Source: Nocardiopsaceae bacterium
GTDB lineage: Bacteria; Actinomycetota; Actinomycetes; Streptosporangiales; Streptosporangiaceae
Assembly: GCA_031254715.1 (NCBI GenBank)
Contig: JAIRTY010000034.1
Coordinates: forward strand, 1 to 8,337
Reading direction: 5' to 3'
DNA length: 8,337 bases
The position numbers were made by a program, and so were the translations under genes. Shown here one piece after another: positions 1-5,700 of this stretch; the first letter of the stretch is position 1; every line of letters starts with the position of its first letter. The notes below the pieces were generated by a model. That model saw only the letters and a program-made list of their open reading frames with translations. It searched no databases and was not told where the DNA came from.

Positions 1-81
1 GACGATTTCGGCCGCCTGCTCCCGCTCGGCGTCGGATACCCGGAGCTGGCGCCGTCCGGCCGGATCGAGGGCATTGCCCAC
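1..81 (-). CDS. DUF1707-like protein, N-terminal 27 codons only (partial)
   Basis: The reading frame runs off the left edge of the window. It begins at GTG 81, the only start codon available after an in-frame TGA at 124-126, and encodes MGNALDPAGRRQLRVSDAER followed by EQAAEIV. The stretch LRVSDAEREQAAEIV matches the opening of the DUF1707 domain (typically L-R-x-S-D-x-D/E-R-E-x-x-x-x-x-L), a short domain common at the N-terminus of small actinobacterial membrane or SHOCT-like proteins of unknown function. The gap to the GT4 gene upstream is 54 bp, so it could be the last gene of the operon or have its own promoter. No strong ribosome binding site is seen before GTG 81. The family call rests on about 15 residues, and the rest of the gene is outside the window. 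Confidence 0.6.
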   Translation of the reverse strand, partial: MGNALDPAGRRQLRVSDAEREQAAEIV

Positions 82-135
82 CTGGCAACCATAGCCACCC
101 GACCGGCTCTCCGCCCTGACTGGTCACATGACTGC

Positions 136-1344
136 TCAGGTGCCCGGCGGCGTGAGCGCGGGCTGCGGGACGGTCACGGCCGGCCCGCCGAGGTAGGCCG
201 CTGCCAGCGCCTCGGCCAGGGCCGGGACCCCGAACCGGTCGCCGAGCCTGGCACGGGCGGTGGCGGCCATCCTGGCCGCTGCCGCTGGCGAGTCGAGCAG
301 GTACCCGATGGCCCCGGCGAGCTGGTCCGGCCGCTGCGGCGGCACCAGCAGCCCGGTGACCCCCGGAACCACCACGTCCGCGACCGCGTTGACCGCCGTC
401 GCCACCACCGGGAGCCCGCACATCATGGCCTCAACCACCACCGTGGGCAGGCCCTCGTACCGGCTGGACAGGGCGAACACGTCGAAGGCCGGGAGCAGCG
501 CGGTCACATCGGCCCGCTCCCCTGCCAGCACCACCCGGGGCGAGGGCCGGGCGGCGGTCAGCCGCCGGATGCGGCGGGCGAGCTCGCCGTCCCCGACCCA
601 GACCCCGGTCACCTCCGGGCGTCCCAGCCGGGCGAGGGCCGCCAGGAAGTCTTCCGGCGCCTTCTGGTAGGTGAGCCGGCCAACCGCTCCGACCACGGTG
701 GCGTCCGGCGGCAGGCCGAGCGCGCGCCGGGCGCGCTCGCGGGCCACCGGGTCGCGTGCGGGCAGGCCGGCGCCGGGCCCGGCCGGCCCGTCCACCGCCA
801 CGCCGATGGTGCGGATCCGCTCCGGAGCGATCAGGCCCCGCCGCACCGCCTCCACCGCCACCCCGGTGCCCACGCACAGTGCCACGTCCGTGATCCGCCC
901 CAGCCGCCGCTCGATCGCGACGTAGGCGCCGCGGCGGCCGGCCGACTGGAACTCGTGGAACGGGAACCCGTGGTAGGTGTGCACGATCCTGGGCACCCCG
1001 GCGCGGCGAGCGGCCAGCCGGCCCAGCGCTCCGGCCTTGGCTGTGTGGGTGTGCACCACGTCGAACCGCCCGGGCACGGCCAGGGACCGCAGCCGCCGCA
1101 GCGCCAGCAGGTCGTTGCCGGGGCCGATGGGATGCTGCAGCGACGGCTCCACGATGACCGCCAGCCCAGCGGCGCGCGCCTCGGGCAGCAGCCGGCTGCT
1201 GCTGCCGGCGATGATCGTCACCTGGAACCGGTCCGGGTCCAGCGCCTGCGCGCCGCGCAGCGCGAGCACCCCGGCCCCGCCCTCCAGCCGGGTGATGATC
1301 GTGGCGACCCGTAGCGGGCGGGTGACGGCCCCGCTCGCTATCAC
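136..1344 (-). CDS. GT4 family glycosyltransferase (CapM/EpsD-like), exopolysaccharide assembly
   Basis: A 402-residue, cytoplasmic or membrane-associated GT-B glycosyltransferase that should transfer a sugar from a nucleotide donor to a lipid-linked or growing glycan. The N-terminal acceptor domain opens with RVATIITRLEGGAG (about 12-25) and contains HTHTAKAGALGRLAARRAG (98-116) and HTYHGFPF (122-129). That pattern is typical of capsule and EPS glycosyltransferases of the CapM/EpsD type. The C-terminal donor domain has VGRLTYQKAPEDF (221-233) and the E-x7-E pair of GT4 enzymes, E297 and E305, in YEGLPTVVVEA. The open frame extends upstream, but GTG 1344 is chosen for two reasons: it forms a GTGA overlap with the stop of the response regulator, and it has AGGAG 8 nt upstream. 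The usual NG(I/V)D segment reads IGVAVDG here. Donor and linkage cannot be told from sequence. Confidence 0.93.
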   Translation of the reverse strand: MIASGAVTRPLRVATIITRLEGGAGVLALRGAQALDPDRFQVTIIAGSSSRLLPEARAAGLAVIVEPSLQHPIGPGNDLLALRRLRSLAVPGRFDVVHTHTAKAGALGRLAARRAGVPRIVHTYHGFPFHEFQSAGRRGAYVAIERRLGRITDVALCVGTGVAVEAVRRGLIAPERIRTIGVAVDGPAGPGAGLPARDPVARERARRALGLPPDATVVGAVGRLTYQKAPEDFLAALARLGRPEVTGVWVGDGELARRIRRLTAARPSPRVVLAGERADVTALLPAFDVFALSSRYEGLPTVVVEAMMCGLPVVATAVNAVADVVVPGVTGLLVPPQRPDQLAGAIGYLLDSPAAAARMAATARARLGDRFGVPALAEALAAAYLGGPAVTVPQPALTPPGT

Positions 1345-2060
1345 CCGCCCGGCTCCTGCTGGTGCAGGCCTGCGGCCCGCGCCACCCGGACAGCTTCCAG
1401 GCGGCTGTGCACGTCCAGCTTGGCGAAGATGTTGCGGGTGTGGGTGCGGACGGTGTCGGTCGAGATCATCAGGTCCTGGGCGATCTGCCGGCCCCGCTTG
1501 CCCGCCATCATCCCGATCAGCACGTCCCGTTCGCGGGGGCTGAGCATGTCGAGCGCGTCGCCGTCCTCGCGGGCCCGCCGGATGTCCGCCCGCAGCTCGC
1601 GCATGATCTCGCCCAGCATGTCCGGCGGCCACCAGGACTTGCCCTCGTACACGCCGCGCAGCACGGTCTCCAGCTCAGCCGCCCCCTGCTCCTTGGCGAC
1701 CCACGCGTGCACCCCGATCCTGGCGGCCTCGATCGCGTGGGACAGGTCATGATCGGAGCTGAGCACTACCAGCTTGGCCTCCGGCCGGGCAGCCATGATC
1801 GCCCGCAACGTCTCCCCCACCGCAGGCCCGAGCGGCTCGACCTCGATCGTGATCACATCCGGCCGGACGCCCTGGACTATGTCGAGCAGGCTCGGATCGG
1901 TGGTGGTGCACCGCCCCGCCACCCACAGATCCATGGCGGACGAGAGGCGCGACGCGAGCGCCTCCGTCACCATCAGATGATCATCGATCAGCAACAGCCG
2001 CAACGGGCTCATCTGCTGATAATGCATGATCAGGACAGCCCCGTCCTCATCCAGATGCAT
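1341..2060 (-). CDS. Orphan LuxR/NarL-type response regulator with Glu at the phosphoacceptor position
   Basis: A 239-residue DNA-binding regulator with an N-terminal receiver domain (about 20-140) and a C-terminal LuxR-type helix-turn-helix (about 174-231: LSPRERDVLIGMMAG, then ISTDTVRTHTRNIFAKL and SRLEAV). In the receiver, the acidic pair IDDH (D26, D27), the Ser of VVLSS (S101) and the Lys of WVAKEQG (K123) are all in place. The residue that should be the phosphorylated Asp is Glu: PDVITIEVEPLG, E73, codon GAG at 1842-1844. The spacing to the acidic pair (46) and to Lys (50) fits a normal receiver, so this is a substitution and not a misalignment. No histidine kinase is in the window. ATG 2060 is preferred because AGGAG lies 9 nt upstream. 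ATG 2069 touches that site, while ATG 2027 and ATG 2012 lack one. The gene overlaps the GT2 gene by 14 bp. It probably controls this operon or a related surface or developmental programme (inference). Confidence 0.93.
   Translation of the reverse strand: MHLDEDGAVLIMHYQQMSPLRLLLIDDHLMVTEALASRLSSAMDLWVAGRCTTTDPSLLDIVQGVRPDVITIEVEPLGPAVGETLRAIMAARPEAKLVVLSSDHDLSHAIEAARIGVHAWVAKEQGAAELETVLRGVYEGKSWWPPDMLGEIMRELRADIRRAREDGDALDMLSPRERDVLIGMMAGKRGRQIAQDLMISTDTVRTHTRNIFAKLDVHSRLEAVRVARAAGLHQQEPGG
1353..1357 (-). promoter_or_regulatory. Ribosome binding site of the GT4 gene at 1344
   Basis: AGGAG on the minus strand, 8 nt before GTG 1344. It lies inside the last codons of the response regulator gene. 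It fixes the start of the GT4 gene, whose open frame otherwise runs about 290 bp further upstream, antisense or out of frame to known coding sequence. Confidence 0.8.
2032..2047 (-). repeat. Small inverted repeat at the GT2 stop / response regulator start
   Basis: Arms aggac (2032-2036) and gtcct (2043-2047) with a 6-nt loop form a 5-bp stem that ends at the stop codon of the GT2 gene, within the early codons of the response regulator. It sits in a local GC dip (2011-2090, about 52% GC by count, well below the rest of the window). It could affect coupling between the two genes, but a 5-bp stem is easily found by chance. Confidence 0.25.
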
Positions 2061-3486
2061 GAGGACCATCTCCTGCGAATTGTGGAGCCAGCGCCGCCGC
2101 GGGCTCGAGCGGCACCAGCCGCTGCTGCCTGGCCGGGCTCTGCCACCGGCCGTCCGACCTGGACCGGAAGGCGAGCGGGATCGCCCACAGCCCCAGCGCC
2201 GCGTCGAGCACCCGCAGCACCGGGAACAGCGGCGCGAACAGCAGCATCCGCGGCTGCCGCTCGATGATCGCCACGATCACCGTCATCGCCAGGTCCGGCA
2301 GCAGCACCCCGAAGGCGATCGTGGTCAGCTTCATATGCGCGGCCAGGGTGACGTACACCAGGCCGAACCCGGGCCAGGTGGCAGCGCCGGCGACCAGGTC
2401 CGGCATGGCCAGGATCAGCAGCAGCAGCGGCAGCACCAGGAAGATGAGGCTGGCCGTGAACAGCTCCGCCACCAGCAGGAAGAGCATGGCCGTGAACAGG
2501 TTGCAGCGGAGGCGGTGCCGCCGGATGGTCTGCCAGAACCCCAGCGCCCAGCGCCGGGTCTGGCGGATGTAGTCACGCAGGTTGTCCGGGTCCTGGGTGA
2601 CCGCGACAGCGCCCAGCGTGAACCCGACCTTCCCGAGCCGCTTCTGGTAGACCTCGAACGTCATGTTGAAGTCCTCGATCACCAGCCCGGGCGGGTTGAT
2701 GTCCATCTCCGGCAGCACGTCGGCCCGGTACATGCTGGCGAAGCCGGGAACGATGTGGGTGGCGTTGGCGTGCAGCGAGGTCTGGCCGAACTTGAGCACC
2801 CGCTGCCCGATCGCGTAGATCCGCCGCCGGTGCCCCACCAGCAGTTGCCCGGCCGCTGACAGCCGCCGGTCGGTCGCCACCCGGACCGCGCCCGCCACGG
2901 CCACCACGTCAGGGTTGTCGAAGAACGGCAGCGCGGCGGCGAAATAGCCCGGCTCCACCCTGGTGTCCGCATCCAGCAGCATGATCACCGAGTACCGGTC
3001 CAGCAGCCGGAACCGGCGGATGGCCTCGGCCAGGGCGCCGGCCTTGCCGACGTTCCGCGCGGTCTCGATCACCCTGGCGCCGGCCGCCAGGGCCTGCGGC
3101 ACCGTGTCATCGGTGGACGCGTCCGACACCACATGCACGTTCCGCGGCGGGACCAGCCCGGTGATCGCCTGCAGGCTCTCCCCGATGATCGCCGCCTCAT
3201 TGTGCGCGGGTATGAGGACGGCCACGTCATTGACCGTCAGCCCGCCCCGGCGGCCGGCATACCGCGGGGCCCGCCGCCCGCGGCGGACCGGGCTGCTCCC
3301 GGCAGTGCCAGCGGCGGGCCCGGCCGTGCCCGCCGCTGGCACTGCCGCCGCCGGCCGCCGGGCTGTCAGCCTGCGGCGGGCCCGGGAGGTCATGGTGGCC
3401 AGCAGCCGGCACAGCCCGACCGAGCCCCACAGCCCGAAGTTGAGCCCGAAAACCAGCAGCGCCATCCCCCACCACGGCATCGTCAC
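2047..3486 (-). CDS. Membrane GT2 glycosyltransferase, processive polysaccharide synthase type
   Basis: A 479-residue integral membrane glycosyltransferase of the cellulose/chitin/hyaluronan synthase and PgaC type, expected to polymerise a beta-linked polysaccharide from a UDP-sugar and pass it across the membrane. Order of parts: transmembrane helix (about 4-30); a basic, Ala/Pro/Gly-rich linker (about 34-84); the GT-A domain with LIPAHNE (91-97), SDASTDD (121-127), the DxD motif DAD (172-174), the ED acid pair (271-272) and QTRRW (309-313), the acceptor-site signature of processive members; then about four helices (329-360, 372-390, 392-408, 414-440). The start is GTG 3486, which forms a GTGA overlap with the stop of the GH18 gene; ATG 3480, two codons later, is the alternative. 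The longer open frame to 3576 is less likely because it reads through the end of the GH18 gene and puts a soluble tail before the first helix. The sugar is unknown; the GH18 partner hints at N-acetylglucosamine (inference). Confidence 0.93.
   Translation of the reverse strand: MTMPWWGMALLVFGLNFGLWGSVGLCRLLATMTSRARRRLTARRPAAAVPAAGTAGPAAGTAGSSPVRRGRRAPRYAGRRGGLTVNDVAVLIPAHNEAAIIGESLQAITGLVPPRNVHVVSDASTDDTVPQALAAGARVIETARNVGKAGALAEAIRRFRLLDRYSVIMLLDADTRVEPGYFAAALPFFDNPDVVAVAGAVRVATDRRLSAAGQLLVGHRRRIYAIGQRVLKFGQTSLHANATHIVPGFASMYRADVLPEMDINPPGLVIEDFNMTFEVYQKRLGKVGFTLGAVAVTQDPDNLRDYIRQTRRWALGFWQTIRRHRLRCNLFTAMLFLLVAELFTASLIFLVLPLLLLILAMPDLVAGAATWPGFGLVYVTLAAHMKLTTIAFGVLLPDLAMTVIVAIIERQPRMLLFAPLFPVLRVLDAALGLWAIPLAFRSRSDGRWQSPARQQRLVPLEPAAALAPQFAGDGPHASG
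2070..2074 (-). promoter_or_regulatory. Ribosome binding site of the response regulator gene
   Basis: AGGAG on the minus strand inside the 3' end of the GT2 gene. It directly abuts ATG 2069, which is too close for initiation there, but stands 9 nt from ATG 2060. It therefore favours 2060 as the start. Four in-frame ATGs (2069, 2060, 2027, 2012) precede the receiver domain, so start assignment by software may vary. Confidence 0.65.
3300..3347. repeat. Perfect 20-bp inverted repeat with 8-nt loop inside the GT2 gene
   Basis: Arms 3300-3319 and 3328-3347 are exact reverse complements with no mismatch, separated by 8 nt (ccggccgt). The repeat encodes the Ala/Gly/Pro-rich linker of the GT2 enzyme (about residues 47-63, AVPAAGTAGPAAGTAG), between the first membrane helix and the catalytic domain. 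In the transcript it would form a very stable stem-loop. No T-tract follows, so it is not a standard terminator. A palindromic insertion tolerated in a linker, or an mRNA structure that slows translation or limits processing, are both possible. Confidence 0.9.
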
Positions 3487-4697
3487 GGCGAGCCGCCCGG
3501 AGCCGGGGCCGATCGCGCCGCCGGCGCCTGCGACAGGGCTGACCAGGTGCCCGGCGCGGCGTGCCCGTACATCCACCAGAACACGCCGCCGGCGCCTGCC
3601 TGCCGCGCCACCTGGTACTTCGCGGCCGAGCTGGCGGGGTTCTCGAACCAGACCTGATGCGGGCGGCCAGTGGAGTCGGTGTAGGAGAACCAGGGCGACT
3701 GGCTGGCGGTGTCGTAGCGGATCCGGGCCGCGTGCTGGCGGGCCAGGCTGACCGCCTGCTGCCAGCTGATGCCCTGGCCGTGGCCGGCGTGCCCTCCCGG
3801 GCTGACCCAGTCATAGCCGTAGAGCGGGATCCCGAGGATGATCTTGGAGACCGGGATCTGGCTGCGGGCGTATCCGAGCACCGAGCGCACCCAGCCGATC
3901 GGGGCGACCGGCCCGGGCGGCGAGCTCGCCCAGTGGTTGTCGTAGGCCATGAGCCGCACCTGATCGGCCGCCCGGCCGATCGCGGCGTAATCCTGCGCCG
4001 CGTTCCGCGGCCCGTACCCGCCGTTGCTGGTCTTGGCGAACACCGCGACCGAGAGGATCTTCCCGTGCGCGTGCAGGGCCGCGGCCAGCTCGGTGATGTA
4101 GGTGGTGAACACCTGCCGGTCGGCTGCCCGCAGTTCCTCGTAGTCGATGTCGATCCCGGCGTAATCGTGCTGCCGGACGAGCGCCACGATCGCCGCGATC
4201 TGCTGCCGCATCAGCGCCGGGTCGTGCAGCACCCGCGCCACCGGCTGGTAGGCGAAGGTGCCGCCGGTGATGTTCGCGATCGTGGGCACGATGCGGAGCC
4301 CCTCGGCCCGCAGCCGTCCGATGCTGCTGGTCACCGCGGCGGCCTGGCCGCGCCCGTACTGGGGGCCGACCTGGCCGCCGGGGGTCAGCCCGTAGATCCA
4401 GGGCGAGGCCTCGGTGAAGTCGTGCCGGTGCGAGGCGACCACGGACGTGCCGTTGCTGATGCTCCAGTACGGCAGCGATGCCACCGACACCCGGGGCGGA
4501 GCGGCCGGCCCGGAACCCGCGAGCACCGTCACCGCGGCCAGGACGGCCGCCAGCAGCGCGGCGGCCGCGGCCAGGACGGCAGCGAGCCTGCCCCGCCGGC
4601 GGCGCGAGCCGCCGGGGCCGCGCCGGGCGCGCCGGGCGCTGGTGCCCGTCCCCGCTGGCCGGGCGGCGGTGATGACTGGCTGCCTGCTGTTATCCAC
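3483..4697 (-). CDS. Membrane-anchored GH18 glycoside hydrolase (chitinase/YaaH-like fold)
   Basis: A 404-residue glycosidase predicted to act outside the cell membrane on beta-1,4-linked N-acetylglucosamine-type glycans. A basic N-terminus (RRRRGR around 32-37) precedes one hydrophobic helix (about 38-61), read as a signal anchor or uncleaved signal peptide. The GH18 barrel follows: LPYWSI (75-80), the catalytic segment GIDIDYEE (181-188) with D183, D185 and general acid E187, LMAYD (249-253), GIPLYGYDW (289-297) and the late Trp strand GGVFWWMYG (370-378). The first Asp of the usual DGxDxDxE motif is Ala (A180), while the three mechanistic acids are intact. Lys/Arg-rich tails aside, there is no LysM or other binding module. 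Start GTG 4697 has GGGG 7 nt upstream and lies 19 bp after the epimerase stop. The stop overlaps the GT2 start (GTGA), tying the two products together. It may trim or release the GT2 polymer, or act on peptidoglycan. Confidence 0.92.
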   Translation of the reverse strand: MDNSRQPVITAARPAGTGTSARRARRGPGGSRRRRGRLAAVLAAAAALLAAVLAAVTVLAGSGPAAPPRVSVASLPYWSISNGTSVVASHRHDFTEASPWIYGLTPGGQVGPQYGRGQAAAVTSSIGRLRAEGLRIVPTIANITGGTFAYQPVARVLHDPALMRQQIAAIVALVRQHDYAGIDIDYEELRAADRQVFTTYITELAAALHAHGKILSVAVFAKTSNGGYGPRNAAQDYAAIGRAADQVRLMAYDNHWASSPPGPVAPIGWVRSVLGYARSQIPVSKIILGIPLYGYDWVSPGGHAGHGQGISWQQAVSLARQHAARIRYDTASQSPWFSYTDSTGRPHQVWFENPASSAAKYQVARQAGAGGVFWWMYGHAAPGTWSALSQAPAARSAPAPGGSP

Positions 4698-4716
4698 TGC
4701 TGTGCCCCATCCGCTA

Positions 4717-5700
4717 TCACAAAGCGCAGGCCGCGCCCTGGAGCGCAGCCTGCTCGCCGATCACCGACCGGAGGATGTCGTCCAGCGACCGGGTGGCGGC
4801 GAAGCCGACCAGTCCGGCCGCCAGCGAGCAGTCGGGCACCCGGCGCATCATGTCCTCGTAGCCGGGGCCGAGCGCCGCCAGGTAGGTCTGGCGCTTGATG
4901 CCGCTGTCCGAGCCGGTCAGCGCGATCACCCGGTGGGCCAGCTCGCAGATCGACACCTGCTCCGAGCTGCCGAGGTTGACCGCCTGGCCGGCCGCCGGCT
5001 CGCAGTCGATGAGCGCCACCACCGCCGGGATGACGTCGGCCACGTGGCAGAAGCACCGCACCTGCTCCCCGGTGCCGAACACCGTGAGCGGCTCGCCCGC
5101 CAGGGCCTGCCGCACGAACCGCGGGATGACCATGCCGTACCGCCCGGTCTGCCGCGGCCCCACGGTGTTGAAGAAGCGGGCGATGACCGCCCGCAGCCCC
5201 TTCTCCCGCACGTACGCGTCGACCAGGCTCTCGTCGATGGCCTTGGCCTCGGCGTAGCTCCACCGCGACCGCAGCGGCGATCCGGCCACCCGGTCGTCGT
5301 CTTCGCGCAGCCCCGCCTTGTCGTTCTTGCCGTAGATCTCGCTGGTGGAGGCCAGCAGCAACCGCGCGCCAGCCTGGCAGGCGGCCTCGACCACGTTCTC
5401 GGTGCCGTGGATGTTGGTGCGCAGCGCCGCCAGCGTGCGGTCGCGGATCACGAACGATCCCACGGCCGCCGCCAGGTGGAACACCCGGTCCGCGCCCTGG
5501 GCCAGCTCGCTCACCAGCCGCCGGTCCAGGATCGAGCCCTCCACCAGGCGGAACGACGGATGACCGGCCACCTCCGCCAGGTTGGCAGCCCGGCCCGTGC
5601 TCAGGTCGTCCAGGCCCACCACCTCGTGCCCGGCCGCCAGCAGCGCCTCGGTCAGGTGGGAGCCGATGAATCCGGCAGCGCCGGTGACGAGTGACTTCAC
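4717..5700 (-). CDS. NAD-dependent nucleotide-sugar epimerase/dehydratase (extended SDR)
   Basis: A 327-residue cytoplasmic enzyme of the extended short-chain dehydrogenase family that should modify a nucleotide sugar for the glycosyltransferases beside it. It shows the NAD-binding TGAAGFIGSHL (6-16), LDDLSTG (30-36) with an acidic residue that prefers NAD over NADP, the Ser/Thr of LASTSEIYG (117-124), the catalytic YAEAK (Y149, K153), RFFNTVGPRQTGRYGMVIPR (175-194) and a C-terminal substrate region (FGTGEQVRCFCHVADV, 208-223). Length and motifs fit UDP-glucose 4-epimerase-like and UDP-glucuronate decarboxylase-like enzymes. Sequence alone does not choose between them, so no symbol is given. 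Start GTG 5700 overlaps the stop of the GT4 gene (GTGA), with AGGGG 10 nt upstream. Confidence 0.93.
   Translation of the reverse strand: MKSLVTGAAGFIGSHLTEALLAAGHEVVGLDDLSTGRAANLAEVAGHPSFRLVEGSILDRRLVSELAQGADRVFHLAAAVGSFVIRDRTLAALRTNIHGTENVVEAACQAGARLLLASTSEIYGKNDKAGLREDDDRVAGSPLRSRWSYAEAKAIDESLVDAYVREKGLRAVIARFFNTVGPRQTGRYGMVIPRFVRQALAGEPLTVFGTGEQVRCFCHVADVIPAVVALIDCEPAAGQAVNLGSSEQVSICELAHRVIALTGSDSGIKRQTYLAALGPGYEDMMRRVPDCSLAAGLVGFAATRSLDDILRSVIGEQAALQGAACAL

Noticed and set aside
82..135. Possible terminator or promoter between the GT4 gene and the DUF1707-like gene
   Set aside because: Only very short inverted repeats (GTCA/TGAC around 2 nt at 124-133; TGGC/GCCA) and no T-tract or clear -10/-35 boxes are visible.
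1345..1632. Upstream extension of the GT4 frame to position 1632
   Set aside because: It runs through the DNA-binding domain of the regulator in another frame and gives a low-complexity peptide. GTG 1344 has a good ribosome binding site and an overlap junction.
1976..1985. 10-bp palindrome gatgatcatc
   Set aside because: It encodes the conserved Asp-Asp-His of the receiver domain, so codon content explains it.
3487..3576. Extended N-terminus of the GT2 protein to 3576
   Set aside because: It overlaps the end of the GH18 gene by 90 bp and places a soluble tail before the first membrane helix. GTG 3486 matches the junction pattern of the operon.
3561..4898. Long plus-strand open frames opposite the GH18 and epimerase genes (also 4414-5694, 5691-6917 and 1362-2267)
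   Set aside because: Their products are His/Arg/Gln/Gly-rich with no recognisable motif, and they mirror confident minus-strand genes. High GC leaves antisense frames open by default.
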